From Pectobacterium carotovorum (GTDB lineage: Bacteria; Pseudomonadota; Gammaproteobacteria; Enterobacterales; Enterobacteriaceae), in assembly GCF_033898505.1 (NCBI RefSeq), contig NZ_JAXAFK010000010.1, forward strand, positions 1 to 36,996: a stretch of 36,996 nt of DNA. Reading direction: 5' to 3'. The position numbers and the translations under genes were made by a program. Within the stretch, counting starts at the first letter, position 1, and the number at the start of each line of letters is the position of its first letter. Under the pieces are notes generated by a model, which saw only the letters and a program-made list of their open reading frames with translations, was not told the DNA's origin and searched no databases. Of this stretch, positions 10,326-20,783 are shown one piece after another.

Positions 10326-13300
10326 ATGGTTTACTCCTATACCGAGAAAAAACGCATTCGTAAGGATTTTGGTAAACGTCCGCAGGTTTTGGACGTACCT
10401 TATCTCCTTTCTATCCAACTTGACTCGTTCCAGAAGTTTATCGAGCAAGACCCGGAAGGTCAGTACGGTTTGGAAGCTGCATTCCGTTCTGTTTTCCCCA
10501 TAAAAAGCTATAGCGGTAATTCAGAGCTGCAATACGTTAGCTATCGCTTGGGCGAGCCAGTATTTGACGTTAAAGAATGTCAGATCCGTGGTGTGACGTT
10601 TTCTGCGCCGCTGCGCGTGAAACTGCGCTTGGTGATCTACGAGCGCGAAGCGCCTGAAGGCACCGTTAAAGACATCAAAGAACAAGAAGTTTACATGGGC
10701 GAAATTCCGCTCATGACCGACAACGGTACCTTCGTGATTAACGGCACTGAGCGTGTAATCGTATCTCAGCTGCATCGTAGTCCAGGTGTGTTCTTCGATA
10801 GCGACAAAGGTAAAACCCACTCTTCAGGTAAGGTGCTGTATAACGCACGTATTATTCCTTACCGTGGTTCCTGGTTGGATTTCGAGTTTGATCCGAAGGA
10901 TAACCTGTTTGTTCGTATCGACCGTCGCCGCAAATTGCCTGCGACCATTATCCTGCGCGCGCTGGGTTACTCCACCGAACAGATTCTCGATCTTTTCTTC
11001 GATAAAATTGTCTATGAAATCAATGGCAATAAATTGCAGATGGATCTGGTTCCTGAGCGCTTGCGTGGTGAAACCGCATCGTTTGATATCGAAGCGAACG
11101 GTAAAGTTTATATCGAAAAAGGTCGCCGTATCACTGCGCGTCATATCCGTCAGTTAGAGAAAGACGGTATTGAGCGCATTGAAGTGCCTGTTGAATATAT
11201 TGCTGGCAAAGTACTATCCAAAGACTATATCGACGAGAGCACCGGTGAACTGATCGGCGCAGCCAACATGGAGCTGTCGCTGGATCTGCTGGCTAAACTG
11301 AGCCAGTCTGGTCACAAACGTATCGAGACTCTGTTCACCAACGATCTCGATCACGGCGCATACATGTCTGAAACCGTGCGTGTCGATCCGTCAAACGATC
11401 GTCTGAGCGCGCTGGTTGAAATCTATCGCATGATGCGTCCTGGTGAGCCGCCAACGCGTGAAGCAGCAGAAACGCTGTTCGAGAACCTGTTCTTCTCTGA
11501 AGACCGCTACGATCTGTCTGCGGTTGGTCGTATGAAGTTCAACCGTTCTCTGCTACGTGATGAGATCGAAGGTTCCGGTATCCTGAGCAAAGATGACATC
11601 ATCGAAGTGATGAAGAAGCTCATTGATATCCGTAACGGTAAAGGCGAAGTGGACGATATCGACCACCTCGGCAACCGTCGTATCCGTTCCGTCGGCGAAA
11701 TGGCAGAAAACCAATTCCGCGTTGGTCTGGTGCGTGTAGAACGTGCTGTAAAAGAGCGTCTGTCTCTGGGCGATCTCGATACGCTGATGCCACAGGACAT
11801 GATCAACGCCAAGCCGATTTCGGCTGCCGTGAAAGAGTTCTTCGGTTCGAGCCAGCTGTCACAGTTTATGGACCAGAACAACCCGCTGTCCGAGATTACG
11901 CACAAACGTCGTATCTCTGCATTGGGCCCAGGTGGTCTGACGCGTGAACGCGCTGGCTTTGAAGTCCGTGACGTACACCCAACTCACTATGGTCGCGTTT
12001 GTCCTATCGAAACGCCGGAAGGTCCGAACATCGGTCTGATCAACTCCCTGTCCGTTTATGCGCAAACGAACGAGTACGGTTTCCTGGAAACCCCGTATCG
12101 TCGTGTGCGTGACAACGTGGTGACGGATGAGATCCATTACCTGTCTGCGATTGAAGAAGGTAACTTCGTTATCGCACAGGCGAACACCAATTTGGACGAA
12201 GAAGGCCGCTTCATCGACGAACTGGTTACCTGCCGTAACAAAGGCGAGTCCAGCTTGTTCAGCCGCGATCAGGTTGAATACATGGACGTTTCCACACAGC
12301 AGGTGGTTTCCGTCGGTGCATCCCTGATTCCGTTCCTGGAACACGATGACGCCAACCGTGCCCTGATGGGTGCGAACATGCAACGTCAGGCCGTTCCAAC
12401 CCTGCGTGCTGATAAGCCGCTGGTTGGTACCGGCATGGAACGTGCTGTTGCGGTTGACTCCGGTGTAACTGCCGTAGCCAAACGTGGTGGTACAGTACAG
12501 TACGTGGATGCATCCCGTATTGTAATCCGCGTTAATGACGATGAAATGTATCCGGGCGAAGCCGGGATCGACATCTATAACCTGACCAAATATACCCGTT
12601 CTAACCAGAACACCTGCATCAGCCAGATGCCGTGTGTGTCTCTGGGTGAGCCGGTAGAACGTGGTGACGTTCTGGCAGATGGCCCGTCCACCGATCTGGG
12701 TGAACTGGCGCTGGGCCAGAACATGCGCGTGGCATTCATGCCATGGAATGGTTACAACTTCGAAGACTCCATCCTCGTTTCCGAGCGTGTGGTTCAGGAA
12801 GATCGCTTTACGACCATCCACATTCAGGAACTGGCCTGTGTGTCTCGTGACACCAAGTTAGGGCCTGAAGAAATTACTGCGGACATCCCGAACGTGGGTG
12901 AAGCAGCACTTTCCAAACTGGATGAGTCCGGCATTGTTTACATCGGTGCGGAAGTGACCGGTGGTGACATTCTGGTTGGTAAGGTAACGCCGAAAGGTGA
13001 AACCCAACTGACGCCAGAAGAGAAACTGCTGCGTGCGATCTTCGGTGAGAAAGCGTCTGATGTTAAAGACTCTTCTCTGCGTGTACCAAACGGTGTTTCC
13101 GGTACGATTATCGACGTACAGGTCTTTACCCGCGATGGCGTGGAAAAAGACAAACGTGCGCTGGAAATCGAAGAAATGCAGCTGAAGCAGGCGAAGAAAG
13201 ACCTGACTGAAGAATTGCAGATTCTGGAAGCGGGCCTGTTTGCACGTATCCACGCTGTGCTGGTTTCTGGCGGCGTAGAAGCCGACAAACTGGACAAACT

Positions 13301-14354
13301 GCCGCGCGAGCGCTGGTTGGAACTGGGTCTGACTGATGAAGATAAACAGAATCAGTTGGAACAGCTGGCAGAACAGTATGATGAGCTGAAGCACGAGTTT
13401 GAGAAAAAACTCGAAGCTAAGCGCCGTAAAATCACTCAGGGCGATGATCTGGCACCGGGCGTGCTGAAAATCGTCAAGGTTTATCTGGCTGTTAAACGTC
13501 AGATCCAACCGGGTGACAAAATGGCAGGTCGTCACGGGAACAAAGGTGTTATCTCTAAGATCAATCCGATCGAAGATATGCCTTACGATGAGAACGGTAC
13601 GCCGGTCGATATCGTACTGAACCCACTGGGCGTACCTTCACGTATGAACATTGGTCAGATTCTGGAAACCCACTTGGGTATGGCTGCGAAAGGTATCGGC
13701 GAGAAAATCAACGCCATGCTCAAGCAGCACGAAGAAGTGACTAAACTGCGTGAGTTCATCCAGAGAGCCTACGATCTGGGCGACGATGTGCGTCAGAAAG
13801 TCGACCTGAGCACTTTCTCAGACGAAGAAGTTATGCGTCTGGCTGAAAACCTGAAAAAAGGTATGCCAATTGCAACGCCGGTATTCGACGGTGCAAAAGA
13901 GAAAGAAATCAAGGAACTGTTGCAGATGGGCGGTATCCCTACCTCCGGTCAGATTACCCTGTACGATGGACGTACTGGTGAGAAATTTGAGCGTCAGGTT
14001 ACAGTGGGCTACATGTACATGCTGAAACTGAACCACTTGGTTGACGATAAGATGCATGCTCGTTCCACCGGTTCTTACAGCCTGGTTACTCAGCAGCCGC
14101 TGGGTGGTAAGGCGCAGTTCGGTGGTCAACGCTTCGGTGAGATGGAAGTGTGGGCGCTGGAAGCTTATGGTGCAGCTTATACCCTGCAAGAAATGTTGAC
14201 CGTTAAGTCTGATGACGTGAACGGCCGTACCAAGATGTATAAGAACATCGTGGATGGCAATCATCAGATGGAACCAGGCATGCCGGAATCCTTCAACGTA
14301 TTGTTGAAAGAAATCCGCTCGCTGGGTATCAACATCGAGCTGGAAGAAGAGTAA
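10326..14354 (+). CDS. rpoB: DNA-directed RNA polymerase subunit beta
   Basis: The beta subunit makes one pincer of RNA polymerase and part of the active site. At 1342 residues it equals E. coli. The rifampicin pocket (about 505-575) reads [18 protein letters not shown], then [12 protein letters not shown], the sensitive wild-type form at the usual resistance residues. The conserved [13 protein letters not shown] follows. The active-site and C-terminal blocks [13 protein letters not shown] (about 1064) and the [17 protein letters not shown] segment, with its C-terminal clamp contact to beta', are intact. It lies downstream of the rplL attenuator. A 106-base gap separates it from rpoC. Confidence 0.99.
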   Translation: MVYSYTEKKRIRKDFGKRPQVLDVPYLLSIQLDSFQKFIEQDPEGQYGLEAAFRSVFPIKSYSGNSELQYVSYRLGEPVFDVKECQIRGVTFSAPLRVKLRLVIYEREAPEGTVKDIKEQEVYMGEIPLMTDNGTFVINGTERVIVSQLHRSPGVFFDSDKGKTHSSGKVLYNARIIPYRGSWLDFEFDPKDNLFVRIDRRRKLPATIILRALGYSTEQILDLFFDKIVYEINGNKLQMDLVPERLRGETASFDIEANGKVYIEKGRRITARHIRQLEKDGIERIEVPVEYIAGKVLSKDYIDESTGELIGAANMELSLDLLAKLSQSGHKRIETLFTNDLDHGAYMSETVRVDPSNDRLSALVEIYRMMRPGEPPTREAAETLFENLFFSEDRYDLSAVGRMKFNRSLLRDEIEGSGILSKDDIIEVMKKLIDIRNGKGEVDDIDHLGNRRIRSVGEMAENQFRVGLVRVERAVKERLSLGDLDTLMPQDMINAKPISAAVKEFFGSSQLSQFMDQNNPLSEITHKRRISALGPGGLTRERAGFEVRDVHPTHYGRVCPIETPEGPNIGLINSLSVYAQTNEYGFLETPYRRVRDNVVTDEIHYLSAIEEGNFVIAQANTNLDEEGRFIDELVTCRNKGESSLFSRDQVEYMDVSTQQVVSVGASLIPFLEHDDANRALMGANMQRQAVPTLRADKPLVGTGMERAVAVDSGVTAVAKRGGTVQYVDASRIVIRVNDDEMYPGEAGIDIYNLTKYTRSNQNTCISQMPCVSLGEPVERGDVLADGPSTDLGELALGQNMRVAFMPWNGYNFEDSILVSERVVQEDRFTTIHIQELACVSRDTKLGPEEITADIPNVGEAALSKLDESGIVYIGAEVTGGDILVGKVTPKGETQLTPEEKLLRAIFGEKASDVKDSSLRVPNGVSGTIIDVQVFTRDGVEKDKRALEIEEMQLKQAKKDLTEELQILEAGLFARIHAVLVSGGVEADKLDKLPRERWLELGLTDEDKQNQLEQLAEQYDELKHEFEKKLEAKRRKITQGDDLAPGVLKIVKVYLAVKRQIQPGDKMAGRHGNKGVISKINPIEDMPYDENGTPVDIVLNPLGVPSRMNIGQILETHLGMAAKGIGEKINAMLKQHEEVTKLREFIQRAYDLGDDVRQKVDLSTFSDEEVMRLAENLKKGMPIATPVFDGAKEKEIKELLQMGGIPTSGQITLYDGRTGEKFERQVTVGYMYMLKLNHLVDDKMHARSTGSYSLVTQQPLGGKAQFGGQRFGEMEVWALEAYGAAYTLQEMLTVKSDDVNGRTKMYKNIVDGNHQMEPGMPESFNVLLKEIRSLGINIELEEE

Positions 14355-14460
14355 TCCCAGCTCGTTGTATTGCTGGCATTCGTCATAGGGACACCTGAAT
14401 TGTGTTTTTAACGGCATGGTTCAGGTGTCTATCAGGTCTAACTCCGACAGGAGCCAATCC

Positions 14461-17400
14461 GTGAAAGACTTATTAAAGTTTCTGAAAGCGCAAACTAAAA
14501 CCGAAGAGTTTGATGCGATCAAAATTGCTCTGGCCTCGCCAGACATGATCCGTTCGTGGTCTTTTGGTGAAGTTAAAAAGCCAGAAACCATCAACTACCG
14601 TACGTTCAAACCTGAACGTGATGGCCTTTTCTGCGCCCGTATCTTTGGGCCGGTAAAAGATTATGAGTGCTTGTGCGGTAAGTATAAGCGCTTGAAACAC
14701 CGCGGTGTTATTTGTGAGAAATGCGGCGTTGAAGTGACCCAGACTAAAGTGCGCCGTGAGCGTATGGGCCACATCGAGCTGGCTTCTCCGACTGCGCACA
14801 TCTGGTTCCTGAAGTCACTGCCTTCCCGTATCGGTTTGCTGCTGGATATGCCGCTGCGTGATATCGAACGCGTGCTTTATTTTGAATCTTATGTCGTGGT
14901 TGAAGGCGGCATGACCAACCTTGAGCGCCGTCAGATCCTGACTGAAGAGCAGTATCTGGATGCGCTGGAAGAGTTTGGTGATGAATTCGACGCGAAAATG
15001 GGCGCCGAAGCGATCCAGGCTCTGCTGAAAAACATGGATCTGGAGCAGGAATGCGAGCAGTTGCGTGAAGAGCTGACCGAAACCAACTCCGAAACCAAAC
15101 GTAAGAAGCTGACGAAGCGTATTAAGCTGCTGGAAGCATTCGTACAGTCTGGTAACAAACCAGAGTGGATGATCCTGACCGTTCTGCCGGTACTGCCGCC
15201 AGATCTGCGTCCGCTGGTTCCGTTGGATGGCGGTCGTTTTGCGACTTCCGACCTGAACGATCTGTATCGTCGCGTGATCAACCGTAACAACCGTTTGAAA
15301 CGTCTGCTGGATCTGGCTGCGCCAGACATCATCGTACGTAACGAAAAACGTATGTTGCAGGAAGCGGTTGATGCGCTGCTGGATAACGGCCGTCGCGGTC
15401 GTGCGATCACCGGTTCTAACAAACGTCCTCTGAAATCTTTGGCCGACATGATCAAAGGTAAACAGGGTCGTTTCCGTCAGAACTTGCTCGGTAAGCGTGT
15501 TGACTACTCAGGCCGTTCCGTAATCACCGTTGGTCCATACCTGCGTCTGCATCAGTGTGGTCTGCCGAAGAAAATGGCACTGGAGCTGTTCAAACCGTTC
15601 ATCTACGGCAAGCTGGAACTGCGTGGTCTTGCTACCACCATTAAAGCCGCCAAGAAAATGGTTGAGCGCGAAGAAGCTGTCGTATGGGATATCCTGGACG
15701 AAGTTATCCGCGAACACCCGGTCCTGCTGAACCGTGCACCAACGCTGCACCGTTTGGGTATCCAGGCATTTGAACCGGTTCTGATCGAAGGTAAAGCGAT
15801 CCAGCTGCACCCGCTGGTTTGTGCGGCCTATAACGCCGACTTCGACGGTGACCAGATGGCTGTACACGTACCGTTGACGCTGGAAGCCCAGCTGGAAGCG
15901 CGTGCGTTGATGATGTCGACCAACAACATCCTGTCCCCTGCGAATGGTGAGCCAATCATCGTTCCTTCTCAGGACGTTGTATTGGGTCTGTATTACATGA
16001 CGCGTGACTGTGTTAACGCCAAAGGCGAAGGCATGGTGCTCACGGGTCCGAAAGAAGCTGAACGCGTTTATCGCGCTGGTCTGGCCTCTCTGCATGCGCG
16101 CGTTAAAGTGCGTATAACGGAAGAGATCAAGAGCATCGAAGGCGATGTTACGCATCAGACGTCGATTATTGATACGACTATCGGTCGCGCCATCCTGTGG
16201 ATGATCGTACCGAAAGGTCTGCCGTACTCGATCGTTAACCAGCCTCTGGGCAAGAAAGCGATCTCCAAAATGCTGAACACCTGTTACCGCATTTTGGGTC
16301 TGAAGCCGACGGTTATCTTCGCTGACCAGACTATGTACACCGGTTTTGCTTACGCGGCGCGCTCTGGTGCTTCCGTAGGTATCGACGACATGGTTATCCC
16401 GGAGAAAAAAGCCGAGATTATCGAAGAAGCCGAAACCGAAGTTGCCGAGATTCAGGAGCAGTTCCAGTCTGGTCTGGTTACCGCGGGCGAACGCTATAAC
16501 AAAGTGATCGATATCTGGGCCGCAGCGAACGAACGTGTTGCGAAAGCGATGATGGAAAACCTGTCCGTTGAGGATGTGGTTAACCGTGATGGCGTGGTTG
16601 AGCGGCAGGTATCTTTCAACAGCATCTTTATGATGGCCGACTCCGGTGCGCGTGGTTCTGCAGCACAGATTCGTCAGTTGGCGGGGATGCGTGGTCTGAT
16701 GGCGAAACCAGATGGTTCCATCATCGAGACGCCAATTACCGCAAACTTCCGTGAAGGTCTGAACGTACTCCAGTACTTCATCTCAACGCACGGTGCGCGT
16801 AAAGGTCTGGCGGATACCGCACTGAAAACGGCGAACTCCGGTTATCTGACTCGTCGTCTGGTTGACGTCGCGCAGGATCTGGTTGTGACCGAAGACGATT
16901 GTGGTACCCACGAAGGTATCATGATGACGCCGGTTATCGAGGGTGGTGATGTTAAAGAGCCACTGCGTGAGCGCGTACTGGGTCGTGTAACGGCTGAAGA
17001 CGTGATCAAACCGGGCACGGCGGATATTCTGGTTCCACGTAACACGCTGCTGAATGAGCAGTGGTGTGACATGTTGGAAGAGAACTCCGTTGACGCCGTT
17101 AAAGTACGTTCAGTAGTAAGCTGCGAAACCGACTTTGGCGTGTGCGCCAATTGCTACGGTCGCGATCTGGCTCGTGGTCATATCATCAACAAAGGTGAGG
17201 CCATCGGGGTTATCGCGGCACAGTCCATCGGTGAACCGGGTACACAGTTAACCATGCGTACGTTCCACATCGGTGGTGCGGCATCGCGTGCGGCAGCTGA
17301 GTCCAGCATTCAGGTGAAAAACAAAGGTAGCCTGAAACTGAGCAACGCGAAGTTCGTTGTGAACAGCAGCGGTAAATTGGTTATTACTTCACGTAATACC

Positions 17401-18684
17401 GAACTGAAGCTGATCGACGAATTCGGACGTACTAAAGAAAGCTATAAAGTGCCTTACGGTGCGGCAATGGCGAAAGGCGATGGCGCAGAAGTTAACGGTG
17501 GCGAAACCGTAGCTAACTGGGACCCGCATACCATGCCGGTTATCACCGAAGTGAGCGGTAACATTCGCTTCACCGATATGATCGACGGCCAGACGATTAC
17601 TCGTCAGACCGACGAACTGACCGGTTTGTCTTCTATCGTGGTTCTGGATAGTGCAGAGCGTACCGGTAGCGGTAAAGACCTGCGTCCGGCACTGAAAATC
17701 GTTGATGACAAAGGCGAAGATGTTCTGATTCCAGGTACAGATATGCCTGCTCAGTACTTCCTGCCGGGCAAAGCGATCGTGCAGTTGGAAGATGGCGTGA
17801 AAATCAGTAGCGGTGATACCCTGGCGCGTATTCCTCAGGAATCCGGCGGTACCAAGGATATTACCGGTGGTCTGCCACGCGTAGCCGACCTGTTCGAAGC
17901 CCGTCGTCCGAAAGAGCCGGCTATTCTGGCAGAAATCAGCGGTATCATTTCCTTCGGTAAAGAAACCAAAGGTAAACGCCGTCTGGTGATTTCTCCGTTG
18001 GATGGCAGCGATGCTTACGAAGAGATGATTCCGAAATGGCGTCAGCTCAACGTGTTCGAAGGTGAAGTTGTGGAACGTGGTGACGTTGTTTCCGACGGCC
18101 CAGAATCTCCGCACGATATCCTGCGTCTGCGTGGCGTACATGCAGTAACGCGTTATATCACCAACGAAGTTCAGGAAGTTTACCGTCTGCAAGGCGTTAA
18201 GATTAACGATAAACACATCGAAGTTATCGTTCGTCAGATGTTGCGTAAAGGCACCATCGTTAACGCAGGCAGCACGGAGTTCCTGGAAGGCGAGCAGGCA
18301 GAAGTGTCTCGCATCAAGATTGCCAACCGTCAGTTGGAAGCGGATGGCAAGATTACGGCAACATTCAGCCGCGATCTGCTGGGTATCACCAAAGCATCTC
18401 TGGCGACCGAGTCCTTCATTTCTGCGGCATCGTTCCAGGAAACCACTCGCGTACTGACCGAAGCCGCTGTTGCTGGTAAACGTGATGAACTGCGTGGCCT
18501 GAAAGAGAACGTTATCGTGGGTCGTCTGATCCCAGCGGGTACGGGTTATGCGTACCACCAGGATCGTCTGCGTCGCCGTCAGGCGGGTGAAGCGCCAATC
18601 GTGCCTCAGGTGAGTGCCGATGAAGCTTCTGCTAACCTGGCCGAACTGCTGAACGCAGGCTTTGGTAGCAGCGACGACGAATAA
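14461..18684 (+). CDS. rpoC: DNA-directed RNA polymerase subunit beta'
   Basis: Beta' carries the catalytic magnesium and most of the clamp. Starting at GTG 14461, preceded by the ribosome site ACAGGAGCC, the product has 1407 residues, the E. coli length, and also begins at GTG as E. coli rpoC does. An upstream in-frame ATG (14416) would add 15 unrelated residues and is rejected. Visible landmarks: N-terminal zinc ribbon (CLCGKYK…CEKC, about 70-88), switch and lid region, the catalytic NADFDGD (about 458-464), the bridge helix and trigger-loop area with [16 protein letters not shown] (about 921-936), and a second zinc site ([13 protein letters not shown]). The segment around 565-583 differs most from E. 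coli as I recall it. Confidence 0.99.
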   Translation: MKDLLKFLKAQTKTEEFDAIKIALASPDMIRSWSFGEVKKPETINYRTFKPERDGLFCARIFGPVKDYECLCGKYKRLKHRGVICEKCGVEVTQTKVRRERMGHIELASPTAHIWFLKSLPSRIGLLLDMPLRDIERVLYFESYVVVEGGMTNLERRQILTEEQYLDALEEFGDEFDAKMGAEAIQALLKNMDLEQECEQLREELTETNSETKRKKLTKRIKLLEAFVQSGNKPEWMILTVLPVLPPDLRPLVPLDGGRFATSDLNDLYRRVINRNNRLKRLLDLAAPDIIVRNEKRMLQEAVDALLDNGRRGRAITGSNKRPLKSLADMIKGKQGRFRQNLLGKRVDYSGRSVITVGPYLRLHQCGLPKKMALELFKPFIYGKLELRGLATTIKAAKKMVEREEAVVWDILDEVIREHPVLLNRAPTLHRLGIQAFEPVLIEGKAIQLHPLVCAAYNADFDGDQMAVHVPLTLEAQLEARALMMSTNNILSPANGEPIIVPSQDVVLGLYYMTRDCVNAKGEGMVLTGPKEAERVYRAGLASLHARVKVRITEEIKSIEGDVTHQTSIIDTTIGRAILWMIVPKGLPYSIVNQPLGKKAISKMLNTCYRILGLKPTVIFADQTMYTGFAYAARSGASVGIDDMVIPEKKAEIIEEAETEVAEIQEQFQSGLVTAGERYNKVIDIWAAANERVAKAMMENLSVEDVVNRDGVVERQVSFNSIFMMADSGARGSAAQIRQLAGMRGLMAKPDGSIIETPITANFREGLNVLQYFISTHGARKGLADTALKTANSGYLTRRLVDVAQDLVVTEDDCGTHEGIMMTPVIEGGDVKEPLRERVLGRVTAEDVIKPGTADILVPRNTLLNEQWCDMLEENSVDAVKVRSVVSCETDFGVCANCYGRDLARGHIINKGEAIGVIAAQSIGEPGTQLTMRTFHIGGAASRAAAESSIQVKNKGSLKLSNAKFVVNSSGKLVITSRNTELKLIDEFGRTKESYKVPYGAAMAKGDGAEVNGGETVANWDPHTMPVITEVSGNIRFTDMIDGQTITRQTDELTGLSSIVVLDSAERTGSGKDLRPALKIVDDKGEDVLIPGTDMPAQYFLPGKAIVQLEDGVKISSGDTLARIPQESGGTKDITGGLPRVADLFEARRPKEPAILAEISGIISFGKETKGKRRLVISPLDGSDAYEEMIPKWRQLNVFEGEVVERGDVVSDGPESPHDILRLRGVHAVTRYITNEVQEVYRLQGVKINDKHIEVIVRQMLRKGTIVNAGSTEFLEGEQAEVSRIKIANRQLEADGKITATFSRDLLGITKASLATESFISAASFQETTRVLTEAAVAGKRDELRGLKENVIVGRLIPAGTGYAYHQDRLRRRQAGEAPIVPQVSADEASANLAELLNAGFGSSDDE

Positions 18685-18716
18685 GTCTCTTTGCGCTGCA
18701 CTACCATGCGGTAAAT

Positions 18717-18752
18717 AACAAAAACCCCGGCTATTATGGTCGGGGTTTTTTT
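18717..18752 (+). terminator. rpoBC operon terminator
   Basis: ACCCCGGC (18724-18731) pairs with GTCGGGGT (18739-18746), one G·U pair, followed by a long T run and preceded by an A run. It closes the operon 30-40 bases after the rpoC stop. Confidence 0.92.
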
Positions 18753-18776
18753 ATGGCTGATTTCCTGCGGACGACC

Positions 18777-18887
18777 CGTCGCAAGCGACGTAGGCATGTC
18801 TTCCTGAAATTTTTTATAGCGCACATCCTTGTGCGCTACCTAAAGGCCGTCGCAAGCGACGTTAAAAATGTCATCCCTGAATTTTTT
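18777..18887 (+). repeat. Two tandem hairpin-plus-T-tract repeats flanking a third hairpin
   Basis: Copy 1 is 18777-18815 and copy 2 is 18848-18887. Each begins with the self-complementary CGTCGCAAGCGACG, continues with an ATGTC…TCCTGAA-like stretch and ends in at least six T. Between them TAGCGCAC (18817-18824) and GTGCGCTA (18831-18838) form a perfect 8-bp hairpin. They lie between the rpoC terminator and shiA. The function is unknown; they look like a small dispersed repeat or a chain of terminator-like elements. Confidence 0.75.
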
Positions 18888-18925
18888 GTTGTACAGTAGT
18901 GTAAAGTAAATAGAACGGAACCGAC

Positions 18926-20323
18926 ATGGACACCTCAACTACGCCAACACTCTCACAGCCTGGCGGCTCAGTACCTCATCAGGATGATTCAATTTCATCT
19001 GGTAAAACCCTACAAACACAGTCAGTAAGCCATTCTCAACATAAAGCGAAACGTGCAGCGTGGGGCAGTTTTGTGGGAGCTGTTGTGGATTGGTATGATT
19101 TCTTGCTGTACGGAATTGTTGCCGCTCTTGTATTTAATACCGAATTTTTCCCGCAGGTCAGCCCGACAATGGGGACGCTGGCGGCATTTGGTACGTTTGG
19201 CGTTGGTTTTCTGTTCCGCCCGCTTGGCGGTATGGTGTTTGGGCACTTCGGCGATAAGCTAGGCCGTAAACGGATGTTGATGATCACGGTCTGGATGATG
19301 GGTATTTCCACTGCGCTGATTGGCCTGCTGCCGTCGTTTGATTCCATTGGCTGGTGGGCGCCGGTACTGCTGGTAATGCTGCGTGCAATTCAGGGATTTG
19401 CTGTCGGTGGCGAGTGGGGCGGTGCGGCGCTGTTGGCAGTAGAAAGCGCGCCAAAGAAGAAGAAAGCCTTTTACAGCAGCGGCGTACAGGTTGGTTTTGG
19501 CGTCGGGCTGTTGCTGGCTACAGGGTCGGTATCGCTGGTCAGTAATTTGACGACTAATGAGGAATTTATCACCTGGGGCTGGCGTTTGCCGTTCTTGTTC
19601 AGCCTGATTCTGGTCGCGATCGCCTGGTGGGTGCGTAACGGGATGGATGAGTCTCAGGAGTTTGAGGCGAATAAAACTCTGGGAGAAAGAGCAAACAAAC
19701 TGCGTTCGTTCCCTATTATGGAAGCACTGCGCCAGCACCCGAAGGCCTTTCTGCTGATTATTGCGCTACGGCTTGGAGAACTGCTGACGATGTATATCGT
19801 CACCGCGTTTGCCCTCAACTACTCCACCACCCATCTTGGGCTATCGCGAGATATCTTCCTGAATATCGGGCTGCTGGTGGGGGCGATCAGCTGTGTGTCT
19901 ATCCCGTTCTTTGCCTATCTGGCGGATAGCTTTGGTCGCCGTCGGATCTACGTTACCGGTGCGCTGATTGGTGCCGTGAGTGCAGTGCCATTCTTTATGG
20001 CGCTGGAAAGCCATAACACGCTGCTGATTCTGTTCTTTGCCATCATGCTGGCGAATATTGCCCACGATATGATTGTTAGCGTACAGCAGCCGATGTTTAC
20101 GGAACTATTTGGTACAGCTTATCGCTATAGCGGAGCGGGTGTAGGTTATCAGGTCGCCAGCGTGGTCGGCGGCGGGTTTACGCCTTTTATCGCTGTGCTG
20201 TTAGTACAGTTTATGGATGGTTCATGGCACGCGGTGGCGGCTTACCTTGCCATTGGTTGTTTGCTGTCAGCGATTGTCGGGATGCAGATGAAAGCAAAAC
20301 CAGCGGACGCTTTACCTCACTAA
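18926..20323 (+). CDS. shiA: Shikimate:H+ permease ShiA (MFS, MHS family)
   Basis: An inner-membrane proton symporter of the major facilitator superfamily, metabolite:H+ symporter group, that imports shikimate. Residues 41-460 are very close to E. coli ShiA as I remember it: SFVGAVVDWYDFLLYG at the first helix, the MFS loop signature GDKLGRKRM between helices 2 and 3, RAIQGFAVGGEWGGA, QVGFGVGLL, and DSFGRRRIYVTG between helices 8 and 9. Twelve hydrophobic segments are evident. The 465-residue length reflects a hydrophilic Ser/Gln/Thr-rich N-terminal tail about 21 residues longer than in E. coli. It is a single gene with its own terminator. Shikimate is a plant-abundant aromatic precursor, which would suit a plant-associated host (inference). 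Confidence 0.9.
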   Translation: MDTSTTPTLSQPGGSVPHQDDSISSGKTLQTQSVSHSQHKAKRAAWGSFVGAVVDWYDFLLYGIVAALVFNTEFFPQVSPTMGTLAAFGTFGVGFLFRPLGGMVFGHFGDKLGRKRMLMITVWMMGISTALIGLLPSFDSIGWWAPVLLVMLRAIQGFAVGGEWGGAALLAVESAPKKKKAFYSSGVQVGFGVGLLLATGSVSLVSNLTTNEEFITWGWRLPFLFSLILVAIAWWVRNGMDESQEFEANKTLGERANKLRSFPIMEALRQHPKAFLLIIALRLGELLTMYIVTAFALNYSTTHLGLSRDIFLNIGLLVGAISCVSIPFFAYLADSFGRRRIYVTGALIGAVSAVPFFMALESHNTLLILFFAIMLANIAHDMIVSVQQPMFTELFGTAYRYSGAGVGYQVASVVGGGFTPFIAVLLVQFMDGSWHAVAAYLAIGCLLSAIVGMQMKAKPADALPH

Positions 20324-20347
20324 TATCCCCATCTCTCTAATCCAAAA

Positions 20348-20378
20348 TGCCGATACAGATGCAGTGTCTGTATCGGCA
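20348..20378. terminator. Bidirectional terminator between shiA and the DUF1127 gene
   Basis: TGCCGATACAGA (20348-20359), loop TGCAGTG, TCTGTATCGGCA (20367-20378): a perfect 12-bp stem between convergent genes. The minus strand continues TTTTGG and the plus strand CATTTCT. Confidence 0.75.
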
Positions 20379-20418
20379 CATTTCTACTGTTTGTTGTCTA
20401 TTATTCTCTGCGCCGGTG

Positions 20419-20610
20419 TTATCTGAACCGATCGAGATCGCTTCGCTTCAGCCCGATATCCTTAAGCCCGTCATCGCTCATATTTCGTAGTATCTTCAGC
20501 GTTTGTGCCCTTGCCCGCCAGGCTTTCCACAAGCGGTACGGCAAAATCAGCATTAGCCAGAACGGTGACTCGCGGAACGGTTTTTGTGATCGATTTTCAT
20601 GAAATTCCAT
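20419..20610 (-). CDS. DUF1127 family microprotein (YjiS-like)
   Basis: A 63-residue basic protein. Its C-terminal half carries the DUF1127 signature: MSDDGLKDIGLKRSDLDRF at 44-62, an amphipathic helix-turn-helix-like segment, after an aromatic/arginine-rich stretch (LPYRLWKAWRARAQTLKIL, about 23-41). DUF1127 proteins are widespread in proteobacteria; in Agrobacterium and others small members affect RNA turnover and phosphate or carbon metabolism, but no function is established here. A good ribosome site (GAGGGGGAAAAT) precedes the ATG. The gene is divergent from the MocR regulator and shares its operator-like intergenic region, so it is the natural first candidate target. Confidence 0.82.
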   Translation of the reverse strand: MEFHENRSQKPFRESPFWLMLILPYRLWKAWRARAQTLKILRNMSDDGLKDIGLKRSDLDRFR

Positions 20611-20663
20611 ATTTTCCCCCTCGCCAGTGAATGATCGCTATGATGGGGCGAAAGGTATTTTCA

Positions 20664-20746
20664 ATACAGACTCAAAAAATCCATTTTTTTAGCATACAGA
20701 TTGTGTGATATTGCATCTGAATGGTGATTTTTATTTGAATCTGTAC
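20664..20746. promoter_or_regulatory. Putative MocR operator: two direct repeats and one inverted half-site
   Basis: ATACAGA occurs at 20664-20670 and again at 20694-20700, exactly 30 bases apart. An inverted TCTGTA follows at 20740-20745. This mimics GabR-type operators, where the MocR dimer reads two direct repeats and an inverted half-site. It lies in the 173-base divergent region. No convincing -35/-10 pair could be fixed for either gene. Confidence 0.5.
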
Positions 20747-20783
20747 TGGTTGTGGTTGGGTATCTTAATAGAGGACGATACTG

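Noticed and set aside
11840..12050. Rifampicin-resistance substitutions in rpoB
   Set aside because: The cluster reads as the sensitive wild type at the common resistance residues.
11859..12821. A 320-codon antisense open frame opposite rpoB
   Set aside because: Shadow of rpoB with no independent support.
14416..14460. A 15-residue N-terminal extension of RpoC from an ATG
   Set aside because: The GTG at 14461 has a strong ribosome site and gives the E. coli length and N-terminus.
17389..18558. A 389-codon antisense open frame opposite the end of rpoC
   Set aside because: Same artefact of biased codons. No ribosome site or promoter was seen, and the composition is not protein-like.
18886..18925. 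A possible TyrR-type box upstream of shiA (TGTACA…TGTAAAG)
   Set aside because: It lacks the proper TGTAAA-N6-TTTACA symmetry; too weak to report as a feature.
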